This document shows, in pieces, positions 1 through 10,139 of a DNA stretch of 64,000 nucleotides. The DNA is from Aphelocoma coerulescens (lineage: Eukaryota; Chordata; Aves; Passeriformes; Corvidae), in the NCBI RefSeq assembly GCF_041296385.1, contig NC_091017.1:50466214-50530213 (forward strand), in the 5' to 3' direction. Made by a program: the position numbers and the translations under genes. Under the pieces are notes generated by a model. That model searched no databases, was not told the DNA's origin, and saw only the letters and a program-made list of their open reading frames with translations. How positions within the stretch are numbered: position 1 is the first letter of the stretch; each line of letters opens with the position of its first letter.

Positions 1-1809
1 AGTCTTTTAGGAAGCATTTTTGATTTTTATGTTCTCTGAAGCTTAGCATAAGACACTTAGTACCAAATGTTATAAAGAGATAAAAGCGACCTTTAGATTT
101 TTCAACTGAAATTTCAATTTAACATTTGCCACTTACATAGGCAGAAGAAATAACCATTGTCTGCAGGAGGGCATCTGACTAGATTTTGCCCAAGTTGTTT
201 CTTTTTCCAGTAGGCTATACTGGGGGAAAAGCCACCCTGATTTCCATCTCCACTGCCACCACCATACCTAGAAAATTTCACAAGTTCTCAATGAATGTTT
301 CCATTCAGTGTGCCTTATTTCTATTCTGAATTTTAGTGTCATAAATTTTATTTAAATCTTGACCACTGATAAAAATAATTTTAATCAATTTTAATTTTCA
401 ATAAATGTATGTCACATTGTGCTTAGTAATTGTTTCACCTTCTTTTTTGTCCAAACAATGTAAGTTTATTAAGAGTTTTCTTTTTTCTCCACCAATTCTA
501 TATTTATACCAGTCTTTCTTCTATAAAGCTCCCTCTATCATTTTCATTTTGGAAACTTGGTGTTCCCTCATGAACAAAAAAGGTGACATAAGATTCTTGG
601 TTTTCACACAGGATGGTTGAGACCTTTCTAGAAGTTATAAGGTGTCTTTAGCTCTCGCCTCAGGAGATGTGTATGTACCTGGATTCTTTATACAACAGCA
701 AAACAGCTTTTTGGCTGTATTTGGCACTTCTCTGATTTTTACAGCTAAGGATATTCACTACTACAATTATAAAAGCGAATCTCCATAGCCTGCTGCTTTC
801 TCCCTTTTTTGGCCTTAAAGGTATTACTTTGCATTTTATGGCTAAAACATGTATGGTGGTTGCCTGGCTCTACCTTACCAAATGATTTAGGTAGCACTGA
901 AATTGACTCCTGAGAGAAAAGCTTCAGATGGCAGAGCCGTGCTGTCATATGTTCAGAGACAAATTTGTTCTTCTGCTTTTAGGCATGTTCCCATAAGGGA
1001 GAAGTTTAGAATCATTTGCACAGAATAAGCGTTGAAGGCAAATTATTCCACCTCTCTCCCTTGTGGATATTTTTATTTTATTCTGCAAATACCTTCACGT
1101 TATTTACACTACAACAGGAGGAAAGATTCAAGACTGTACTATTGCAAAGAAGATAAATCTTCTATAGGCTATGGAAAAATACTTTTTGTGTCTCTTAGTG
1201 TATGTGTTGCCTCTGCAAACATGTTGCCTCATGCTTCTCACACAACTTTCTCTTGAACTAGAATTTTTTCAAACCTGTTTTGTAGAGTTGCAATTTTTCT
1301 GGTTTCTGGTTTATATAAATGTATAATAAAGAGGCTGAGCCATAATTCTCTCAGCCAATGATTCTGAATTTGTCCTTTGATGTTTCTTAAATTATTGATT
1401 TTTGCATCCCACCTGTTACACAGACAGTGGAAGTATCTCAATGTATTCGCATTGTAAACAACAACAAGTATTTATAACTCAATTCAGAGTGGCTCAGATC
1501 TGTCACAGCATGATAGATAAACCTTTTCTCGGAGGGAGATGCTGTCACCAGCAAGATATCCTTTTGAGACAAGAAGGTCAGGTTACAGGCATACTTGTGT
1601 AGAACCATCATTACTAAGTTATTTTTTACTCATAGTCCATTTCATATGCTCAACTCCAGTCTTTGTAACAAGCCTTTATACTTGGTCTATTATGTTCATT
1701 AAAAATTAATGTCCAGTTTAAATGTATGTTTCAAAGAGATTATATTTTAATTTTCTTCTTCTCTTTAAGAGAGGATTATATATTATATTTTAATTTATGT
1801 TTAAAGCCT
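1..1809. other. AT-rich non-coding DNA
   Basis: Open frames here are at most 74 codons, overlap on opposite strands and have no protein-like composition. No exon with convincing flanking splice sites, RNA gene or recognisable transposon was seen. The only structured item is one copy of a 29-bp dispersed repeat at 156-184, described separately. Confidence 0.6.
156..184 (+). repeat. Copy 1 of a 29-bp direct repeat (partner at 3355-3383)
   Basis: By eye, 25 of 29 positions match the segment at 3355-3383 in the same orientation, including an uninterrupted 11-base core ATTGTCTGCAG. All four differences are transitions, which is what ageing copies of one repeat would show. Similarity fades quickly on both sides. 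The repeat family is not recognised, and chance similarity is not excluded. Confidence 0.4.
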
Positions 1810-1930
1810 TATGTCTGCCTTTATTATTGTATGAATAATAAAGGGGTGTAAGTTTTACCTTAAATTATTCATTCATAGGGTAATAGTCTCCTCTTTGCTT
1901 GAGATATGCCAAGTTTTAAGGGCAGACATA
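1810..1930. repeat. Short inverted repeat with an internal perfect hairpin
   Basis: The arms at 1810-1824 and 1916-1930 are imperfect inverted copies sharing TATGTCTGCC. Just inside the left arm, CCTTTATTATT (1818-1828) and its exact complement (1834-1844) form an 11-bp stem with a 5-base loop. The layout resembles a small MITE-like element, but no clear target duplication or known family was recognised. It may be chance in AT-rich DNA. Confidence 0.3.
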
Positions 1931-2794
1931 GAGGAAATGAAAGGCTTTTCTGTGGCAGCCAGTAAATTTCAATTTATGGAAGATTTTAGCTAAACTGCCG
2001 ACACCTCTAACATGGAAGAGGAAACCAGCAAAATGTCTCTTGAAAACTGCCAGGGGGGTTTACTGGTGTATTCAAAAGGTCCATTTTCTGTGAAGTGGGA
2101 CACTTGGAATAAAATAATCAGTCTATATTACCCCACATTTGTGCTTCATACTGCATGGACAATGAGAGAGAGAGAGAATGCCTGCTGGACAAAGCAAGCA
2201 GTAGAAATATTTGTTAAGTATCAGCAAAGATGGAAAACTTCTGGCTCTATCAAATTTGTAAAGTGTTTATACACTGATTAAACTTTTGAAGGAAACAAAA
2301 ATTAATTAGAAAGTTCAGAAAAGGATTTCTGATGAGGCCAGATTGATTGAAATATGAAGAGGGCTGCATTCAGCTCTTTTGGGAATGCTGAAGTCAGAAA
2401 GCTATGGCATGAACTAACAGAATAGGCCAAGTAAGTCATTGTAATAGTTTGGATATTTTTTAAGGGAAGGCATAGGAATGCAATACAACCTTTGGCACTT
2501 ATTGCAGTAATTTTTCTAGACTGAGGCTAGACTTTGAGATTCTTGACATTCTACCCGCAAAACAAAAATCCACAGCAAGCAGTACTTAAAGGGTTTTTAT
2601 ATATTCAACACTTCTGCACTTTATCCTTTTCAATAACATAGTCTTGAAGGGGTTTTGTGCATGTGATAATATCTATACCTTTAATATCAACACCACATGC
2701 AACCATCCCTGGAGTGCTTGTGAATACTTTGTCACATTTCTATATGTGGGAGCTCAGGAATCACTAGAACTGGAAATCAATTTGATTTAAAATT

Positions 2795-2818
2795 CTGTTT
2801 TCATCTCTACAGGTAAGG
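2795..2818 (+). promoter_or_regulatory. Juxtaposed splice acceptor/donor motif (recursive-splice-like)
   Basis: A pyrimidine-rich tract ends in CTACAG at 2807-2812 and is followed at once by GTAAGG at 2813-2818, so a good 3' splice site and a good 5' splice site share one junction. Recursive splice sites in long vertebrate introns have this form. It would matter only if the window lies in an intron of a plus-strand gene, which the sequence alone does not show. The motif can also occur by chance. Confidence 0.25.
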
Positions 2819-3354
2819 GTCTATCAAGCTAAAGTAATATCTCAAGCTGTAGTATTATTCAGGGAAAAAGTTCTAGCTTTCCTTGAAACAGTCTCCTACA
2901 TGTAAAGAATGGAGAAGTCTCTGAAGAAGTTCATCACATATTTTCAAAGATCAGGAAAAATCTGATGTTGGCAAGACTAGTACCTGCGTGAAGCAGAAAG
3001 AAAGGGTTGCTGCAGAACAACCAGAAAAAAATAGAGCAAATTCTAACTCCAGATCTCTCAGTGGATTTAACTCCAAGCCACAATTAATTAGGTTCCCATC
3101 ACTATCTTGAAGGCAACAGAAAGTGTTTTTTAAAAAACAAGGACTGGTGATAACTAAGAGTCAAGATCCTGGTCATAGTGAACCATAAAAAAAAACCAAA
3201 GCTGTAAAGACCTACCGAGTCAAATTATCAGTACATAAGGGAATGCAACAATTAAATGGATGGCATAAAAGGAAGAATTTCTAAAATACAGGTTTTGAAT
3301 AATTTTCTGTTACCTGCACAAAAAGAGGACAATTTATGGGCTCTCAAAGAGACA

Positions 3355-3383
3355 ATTGTCTGCAGAAGGGTATCTGACCGGAT
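3355..3383 (+). repeat. Copy 2 of the 29-bp direct repeat
   Basis: This is the partner of 156-184, with 25 of 29 identical positions and only transition differences. It lies about 80 bases before the CR1 fragment at 3464 but is not recognisable as part of CR1. Confidence 0.4.
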
Positions 3384-3463
3384 ATCTGAAAGACATTGGT
3401 GATGTGTTTAAGCATTTAGAGAAACCTCTTTAAGTATTAAAAAGAAAAATGTTAGCCTTATGT

Positions 3464-3700
3464 AGAATCATAGAATAGCCTGAGTTGGAAGAGACATTAA
3501 GAATCACCTGGTTCCTACCCTGCTGCCATGCTCAGGGACACCTTTCACTGAACCTGCTTGCTGACAGCCCCATCAAACCTGGTCTTGAACACTTCCAGGG
3601 ATGGGGCATCCACAACTTCTCTGGGCAACTCCCCTTTGTCCTGTCAGTACATGATCTTGTAAAAAGTCTCTGCCCAAAATTACTTGATGTGAAAGCTTGG
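3464..3700 (-). mobile_element. CR1 LINE 3' fragment with internal deletion
   Basis: The plus strand begins AGAATCATAGAATAG, the reverse complement of the CR1 3' terminus, and continues with the usual segments about a first-line 'TTGGAAGAGACATTAA', a 'CAGGGACACC' block and 'GGGATGGGGCATCC'. It then jumps from 'TCTGGGCAACTC' to 'TTTGTCCTGTCAGTACATG', omitting roughly 100 bases normally found between them in CR1. The rest decays after about 3680. CR1 is a non-LTR retrotransposon of birds and reptiles that leaves 5'-truncated copies; this one has no coding capacity. The overlapping short frames at 3485-3721 and 3573-3776 are shadows of the repeat. Confidence 0.9.
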
Positions 3701-5189
3701 GCATATGATTTGAGACCCTAGAAAATAAAAAAGTACTTAGTATTTTGTTGGAAGCCAGGAAAACTGTGTGTGACACTGTGTATTTTGACTATCTGAAATA
3801 ATAAACAAGGAGTTATAGAGTGAAGCACCCACCACAGAAAGAACCATTCTTCTGCCTAGAAATACTCAATTCACCTCTAAATAGGAAGTAGCATGGGCTC
3901 ATATATTTGCATCTAAGACAAGTATGGGAGAACAGCAGTGCAAATCCCCAGAGCAGTAGCACCTCTTTGTGGAAGTTATGAATTGATGACAGCTTGCTGC
4001 ATAACAGTGACTTTTAAAATTTCCATTAGTGGTGTGCTGCCTGCACTAGCTTTATGCAGGATATTCGAAAATATCCCATCCGTTTCATCAAGGCAAGAAC
4101 ATTTCAGCAGAGTTTTCATTGTGCAATCCATTGCATGTAGTAATATCCACAAAAACATTTTTCCTGCTGAGAGCATGAGCATTCACTTCACACTGCTCAA
4201 CCAACCAATTCTCTGCTGTCGGGCCAGCTTACATCTCAGGGAATACCTGCTGAGTTGCTGGAGGGAGTTTGTCATGCAACTCCAGGAAAATGTGGGGGGT
4301 TTTTTTTAAGATTCTGAAGCAATGGCTGCATGTCACAGATTGACATCGCAGATCTGTGCTCATAGAGAGGCATTAAGCTGCTGGTTCACTGTGCTGGGTT
4401 TCTTGGAAATCATTTACAAGACTGTTGATCTTCAGACACTGTCATCCTGCTCCTTGCTGTCCCCAGCTATTTGTCTTGCTGTTAGACTGGGCCTTCAAAA
4501 TGCCAAGTATTTTGCCTGAGCATGCTGGGAAGTACTCAAGACTTTTTTTCTCCAGAGTCCAGTGTTTCAAAAGTTAGCTTAGGACACAAGAAAAAATCCT
4601 CAAAGAGATTGGGGTGGAGGAAAAGGAATATGGCACCGCAATTCTGCTGTCACAGATGTCCCACGTATGGAGAGACTACCACTTTGTGCTGACCAGTGCA
4701 AATGGATCACTGGGCCTTCACTGAGCTGGTCACAGTACCTCACGTTGCATTGAAATTTTAGGGAGCAATGTTTAGGCACAGGCATATGGATGTGGATGCA
4801 GACTAGCTCATTAAATCTCCTTCAGGGCAGTTTGCCGGCAGGGTATTTTCTGGTAGAACTTTGTGACTTATTTAAGGTTTTAATCTTGTGATCTTCCAGT
4901 GTCATATCCCTTGCCTTGGTCTGGTCAAACTTTGTGGATATTTTTAGCTGTGCAGAATTCCAATAATATTTGTAAGTCAGGGGCCTCCTTTCTGACCTTG
5001 CCAATTTGCAAAAGGATTAGTTTTGTTCTCATGATCAGTGATGTGAGGGAGCTGCTACCCATCTCCCCTCCAAAGCGGACAGTATCATCAGACTGAATGA
5101 ATGTCTCTGGCATGCCTGGCTTCTCAGCTGGCAGAAGTACTGGTAACCATCTCATGGAATCACTGACACGCAATCACTGCTCCCTGTGC
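3701..5189. other. Non-coding DNA with short unconvincing frames
   Basis: A 123-codon plus-strand frame at 3938-4309 is overlapped by a minus-strand frame and ends in a T-run. Its translation is rich in Cys, Ile and Leu and has no recognisable domain. No repeat family was recognised. I see no support for a gene. Confidence 0.5.
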
Positions 5190-5530
5190 AGTCCAAATGA
5201 TGAGTTTTGCAAAGTGGGTCTGATGATGAGCTGCAGGTCAGACTGCTTCTTTCTGAGCTCTCCTGAGCTCTCTCTGCTGTTGCCCACTGCAGGCTCCCCA
5301 CTGCCTCAGGCTCTGTGCTGTCTGGCTCCCTCAGCTGTGGGAAGGTTGGGGCAGTTTCCCAACTGCTGGGTTCCCAGACCTGACTGCCAGGGGTCGGTGA
5401 TGGACTGTCTTTGCTGGCTCCATTGGTGGCAACTTCTCTTGGGTTACGCCAGAAGCCAGGAACTCCAGCTGGTAGTCACCCAGCTGGTGGGCTTGATGCC
5501 CAAACTGCTGGTGCTAAAGACCTGGCTGAA
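5190..5530. other. Unassigned GC-rich patch carrying the longest open frame
   Basis: Base composition rises sharply over the AT-rich flanks, with many CTG, CAG and TGG words and very few CpG dinucleotides, so it is not a CpG island. It contains internal near-repeats such as CCCAGCTGGTGGGC. A 170-codon plus-strand frame (5097-5609) runs through it; the length is explained by the local lack of AT-rich stop codons. The translation is Leu-, Cys- and Trp-rich with no recognised domain. It could be an old unclassified transposable element or an untranslated exon. Confidence 0.3.
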
Positions 5531-8252
5531 GATCTTGAGTTTAAATAACAAATGCATTGCCTGCTTAGTGCATGAGATCTCTGGGCATGCCAGTCTCTGG
5601 TTTCAATGATATTTTTCTGGGCTTATTCTCTTGTATATCATGAGTAAAGATTCAAATTACTTCTGCTCTCTGTTGATCTGATAAAATGGTAATTATTTTG
5701 CTGAGGTATCTTATTAAGTTCTGTACATTTTATATTTCAAGAGTGGTATAAATAACTTGGAAGTGATACTGAAGGCTGTGTATTTTAGCTTTGGCCTTCA
5801 ATGCCGGTTGCAAATGAAGGAAAGGACCACAGTGCAGGTGGGAAACAGGTATGTTATTGCTCTGCTCATGGCAAGATTATGGGACCCAACTATGCTGATC
5901 CAGATAAAAGGATATTTTCTAGCAGCAAAAATGATACAAAGGTTTATTTTACCTTTTTGCCCTCTTCTGATGCTTTTTTGAGTGGTATTATTTGCTATTT
6001 CTCTGTGTTTATGATGAGCAAATAAAAAAGTGATTATAAAATGTTGTACAATTTTTGATATTAATAATAAATCCTAAAGTATTTGACGCAAGTGCACTTT
6101 TTATTAACTTATAATTTCATCCATACCGTTACTTTGTCTCTAATGTCATATTCAGGAAAATAAGAAATTAAGAAGCTGCTGTAACTCTGATTTCCTAACT
6201 ATCTGGGTATAGGTAATATAGAGACATGCAATGTAAATGTGCACAAATAATCAGGTTTTCACCTGCTACAAGTCATATAGCATAAATGTTTTAAAATGAA
6301 AAGTTGTCTAGTATACACAAATATCTACATTGACTAAATAGAGATGAAAGTCAGGGGGGTTTTGTCTGCTATTTGATATTTTCTTCATTATTTTCTCACC
6401 TGATGTTTTAATCCACATTATTTTGAACAATTTAAGTTTAGAGAAGAAAACTATCAACACATGGCTACCAAATATTCTTGGACTGTGACTGTAGGCACAA
6501 TAAATAGTGGATGAAATTGGTTTGTTTCTAATGATAAGGTTTTAATGGCTTTTATTTTTTTCCCTATCCCTAACTGTACACAAAAATTCAAAACTGAGAA
6601 TATCAGGTTCTGAGTAGAAAACATGCTGCTGCATGCTAGAGGATCACAGTTTCAATATGTTCTGGATGCAAATGAAAAATGAAAATTTGATGGCAAATCT
6701 CATCAATACTTTTTTAGCCAGCTCTGTTCTGAGTTAGGCAGCAGGAATATGGAGGCTCAAAAGCCCTAAAAAGCTCAAAAACCCTACAACAGATTCCTGC
6801 AGCACTGATGCAGAAGTGCTTGAGTCCTTCAGTAGTAGCAGACGTGTTTTTTAAACTGTCTTTTAAACTGTTGCCTTGTACCTTCCTTTTCCTGCTTTTA
6901 TGGTTCATTTAATAGGAGGGGAAGCTGCTCAATGACTGCCTACAGTTATGACATTCCTTCTTAAATGAATAATGCACCACATTACAACCTATTTTTCACT
7001 TATTTCTATTTGCAGGGCTAGCTAAGTATCCTGAATGAGACTGGAACCTCTTTTCTTGAAATAGGAAACTGATATGAGAGATCTGGGGCCACACCTGCAG
7101 AATTCCTAAATCATGGGCTTTGAGACTTGCTTATGCCCCATTATTAGTGAGAATCGATATTTCTTAAACTTCTATTATGAGAAAAAAATTAATTTAAAAG
7201 GTAGAGAAAAATATAACTAATTTAAAACTAGCCATATTTCTTCAAATGACCTAATTTTCTGCTTTCGATATTTGCCAGAGAACTTTTCTGCCCTGAATAA
7301 AGGAAATGCATTTAAACACCTGACCTTAAACATAGTTAACTTTGTTTCAGCTGCATGTCAAAAAAATGCCTTACCTACTAAATCATTCTTTTTCCACATT
7401 AACTCTGTGCTGTTATCTTGCAAATTACTTTTGAATGTCTGACATTTTGATTTACTTTTATCAGAACATGTAGACTTTTTTATTTTGCATATTGTTAAGA
7501 GATTTATTTGAAGTTAGGAGGAGATTCTATATTGCAGGTATTAAGGCACTCACTTTTGTGTTGGAATATTTTGTTGAATGTTCCAGTTTATGTATATTTA
7601 CCTTTGTCAAAGCACACAGTATGATCAATTACATTCATACCAATCTATACCTGGGATAGTTCCATTTCAGCAGAATCGTTTTCTTGGACACATCTAAGTT
7701 TAGTATGCAGCCTGTAATGCCTAGTCCTTAAACTGTATGTTTCACAAATGAGAAACACAAACAGTAAACTATCAAATGCTATTATTCCATAATACAGAAT
7801 TTGAAAATATTGCATGATTATCAAATACTTTAATTACCTATTAAACCTATCCATGAGGTAGTCACTTCATTAACCCTCAGAATCCATTAACTGTACTGAG
7901 TGCCTTATTGTTCAGGTCACGTGATTCAAACGAAATGATTTATTAAATATTTTAAGTTAAATTCCTCAAACTGTTTTTCAATATTTTTTTCTCCTTAGTT
8001 TTTTGGTTGGGCCATTTTTATACATATGTTCAGCACTGACAAAGCATCAGTATTCAGTATTTTGCATTCAGGTTTCGGTGTTGCATTTAAAGAAAACATG
8101 GTACTTAGAATGAATCAACAAGAGCGTAAGAAAATGAGCAGGGAGCTACAATACAGCACTTATGAGAATATTATGGAAGCTTTTTAGATGTGTGGTCTAC
8201 ACAAATTAGGGAGTCTCTATGACTGGTGGTGTTCCAAACAACTTCATAACCA
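5531..8252. other. AT-rich non-coding DNA
   Basis: Frames are at most 74 codons. Two overlapping plus-strand frames at 5757-6025 are in different phases of the same stretch and neither looks like protein. No transposon, RNA gene or splice-flanked exon was recognised in the rest. Confidence 0.55.
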
Positions 8253-8306
8253 GGGCTTAGACTGAATAATTTCTTTTGTTCCTCTTCAGCTCAGTGATCC
8301 TGTATT
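8253..8306 (+). mobile_element. Possible degenerate CR1 3' end
   Basis: The stretch reads like the last 50 or so bases of CR1 in plus orientation: a GGCTTAGACTGAATAAT block (compare the usual GGACTAGATGATC), a CCTCTTCAGCTC block and a terminal GTGATCCTGT. Mismatches are many and nothing upstream is clearly CR1, so this is a tentative call. Confidence 0.4.
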
Positions 8307-8780
8307 AAGTTTCTTAGTTACTGATAAAAAATTATTCAATAAAGCAGGCATTTTTCTAAGTTCTAGGAGTAGTATTAGTGAAATATTTCTCAGAGACACA
8401 ATGGATTCTTTGGAAATGCATCTCAACAAGCTCTTCTATGTGAATTTTCCCTTATCCAGTTAGAACAGTTCAGTATCCTTTACTATTAGTCATCCAATTT
8501 GTGAGTATTTGTCTAGAGAGCTATTACCAGGTTTGGTGAGTTTTCTCCTGGAGGAAATGACACTACATTATCTAATCAGCATTTGGAAGAGTGTTTGAAA
8601 ACTCAGAGGTATGAAGCCATCTGAGCAGCTCCTGGGAAGGGCTTACCTTCCTGTTGCTAGTCTAAGGAGCATAATACAAAGTGTTGTGACAGACAGGATA
8701 TAAGTCGTGGCACTTCACACGCTCAGTGAGGAGACTGGGTGTTGAGATGCTGAGAATGAAGGAAAAGAAAGGTAACATTT

Positions 8781-8795
8781 ACACACACACACACC
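8781..8795. repeat. (AC)n microsatellite, short
   Basis: An uninterrupted AC dinucleotide run of about seven units lies in otherwise unique non-coding sequence. Confidence 0.85.
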
Positions 8796-9238
8796 TTGAG
8801 TTGTCTCATTCTCCTCATCCACAGCTGAGAACCTGAGATGACAGTTAAGCCACAACAAAAGAGAGTAAATGCTTTTGGCTCACTACCTGGACTCCCCAGG
8901 GTTTGGGAAACAGAACCTGGATCTTGGCCTTACAGGTATGCAAAAGAATAATGACTCCAAAGTTCATAAGCAAAGAATATAACATGGAAGTACGTGCATT
9001 CAAAACATATGGGGTCCAGTTTCCGTGCTTATCTTCGAGAATTATTAGAGATCAGTGACTGACAAAAATCCCTGCAACCTTTCTTTATGGATGTTTTCAG
9101 ATCAGTCTTTGGTTGTTGTGTTAATACATATGTAAAAATACTCTGTTCCTCATGCTGTATCTAGTCCTTTTTCCATAGATCTTCTGGATTCTAATATCCT
9201 CAGAGACAATCTTGAGAGCCAATCCCAGCATAGTTGAG

Positions 9239-9244
9239 CAGTTA
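9239..9244. repeat. Left target-site duplication CAGTTA
   Basis: The hexamer CAGTTA directly precedes the TG-starting edge of the LTR at 9245 and is repeated exactly at 9605-9610 after the CA-ending edge. Six-base duplications are typical of alpha/beta-retrovirus-like (ERVK-type) integration. Confidence 0.8.
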
Positions 9245-9293
9245 TGATGTAATGACTAGGGTACAGACTCAGACCGGCAGGGAATCTGAGATG

Positions 9294-9299
9294 TTTATT
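9294..9299 (-). terminator. LTR polyadenylation signal AATAAA
   Basis: TTTATT on the plus strand gives AATAAA on the minus strand, about 17 bases beyond the TATA-like box and 50 bases before the LTR's 3' edge. The close spacing implies a short R region. Confidence 0.6.
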
Positions 9300-9315
9300 C
9301 AAAGAAACGAGCTGG

Positions 9316-9322
9316 TTTTATA
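9316..9322 (-). promoter_or_regulatory. LTR TATA box
   Basis: TTTTATA on the plus strand reads TATAAAA on the minus strand and lies in the expected place upstream of the polyadenylation signal. Whether the promoter still works is unknown. Confidence 0.6.
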
Positions 9323-9604
9323 CACTACTTCAAGACCCACTATTTCCTTATATGCTATTTTTTCACGAAGCAACCTACCACACATTGCTATGTCAGTAAC
9401 AAACTTTCTTAATGTCCTTACATGGGGGTGATCACACGCTGCCCACCCGTCTGGCAGCTTCCGGCAGGCTCCTCTCTGCAGGGCTCTGCCATGTGGCATC
9501 TCCTCCCCCCAGGGTCAGGTGGAGACAAGATTCTCTGTCCTGTCATGGCATTCTGCAGGCACATCCGCAGCCCACAGTTCAATTCATTCCTATCTCTACC
9601 CACA

Positions 9605-9610
9605 CAGTTA
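9605..9610. repeat. Right target-site duplication CAGTTA
   Basis: This is the exact copy of 9239-9244, flanking the CA-ending edge of the solo LTR. Confidence 0.8.
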
Positions 9611-10139
9611 TTTATTCCTGACAAATAATAAAAAAATTGTGTTGTTAACGGAATTCTGTAGGCAACCAAGAGAAACTAAAAGGGAAGAGGGAAGGTACAA
9701 AACACCTCAAAATTTTAAAGCATTCAGGGAAAGTTAGCAATCCACAGGGAAGTAGACTTTTGTGTGCAAGGCTTGCTTTACTAAGATTTTCTAATTAGAC
9801 AGATAGCTTAGCTCAGTGCAGTGAACCTAAAACAGTAATATATGACAGTTCATCTTTTCAGATATATTAGCCCTTTCGAAGCCTACCATAATACTTCTGG
9901 TCCCTCTGGATTAAGGAAAAAATATCTAGAACAAGAGATGCTTCTTATCTGCACTGTTCTTTTGCAAACTAAGGTTGTTAAAACTTTGGGAAAATAAAAA
10001 AAGGTTAGGGTTGGTTCAGCAGTTCCAATTAATTCACTGTTTCATCAACTGCTTAAAAATTAAAGGTGACACAGAAATAGCTTCAGCTATTTCAGAATTT
10101 CTCGGATATTTGTTTTCGTACTTCTACAGGGCCAAAAAG
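9611..10139. other. Non-coding spacer between two LTRs, possibly including the worn 5' part of the second
   Basis: The sequence from about 9985 to 10139 may already belong to the LTR that is clear from 10140 on, since the match to the avian repeat seems to fade rather than stop, but I could not place a TG-starting edge. No coding sequence was seen. Confidence 0.4.

Larger units (their letters stand above)
1931..3463. other. AT-rich non-coding DNA
   Basis: An 89-codon plus-strand frame at 2012-2281 begins with an acidic stretch but shows no domain, no convincing splice sites and ends in ordinary AT-rich DNA, so it is not called as a gene. The stretch also holds the fused splice-site motif at 2795-2818 and copy 2 of the 29-bp repeat. 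Confidence 0.55.
9245..9604 (-). mobile_element. Solo LTR of an endogenous retrovirus (ERVK/alpha-like)
   Basis: The 360-bp segment starts with TG and ends with CA and is bounded by identical hexamers (9239-9244, 9605-9610). On the minus strand it has the order expected of an LTR: a GC-richer U3, a TATAAAA box (complement of 9316-9322) and an AATAAA polyadenylation signal (complement of 9294-9299), then a short U5 of about 50 bases. No primer-binding site, gag, pol or env sequence adjoins it, so this is a solo LTR left by recombination between two LTRs. The family is inferred from the 6-bp duplication and the short R-U5. Several short frames across 9234-9669 on both strands are chance frames inside it. 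Confidence 0.85.

Noticed and set aside
3938..4309. 123-codon frame as a gene
   Set aside because: Antisense frame overlaps it, no domain, and it ends in a homopolymer run.
5097..5609. 170-codon frame as a protein-coding gene
   Set aside because: No domain, no supporting splice sites, Leu/Cys/Trp-rich translation, and the length follows from local GC content.
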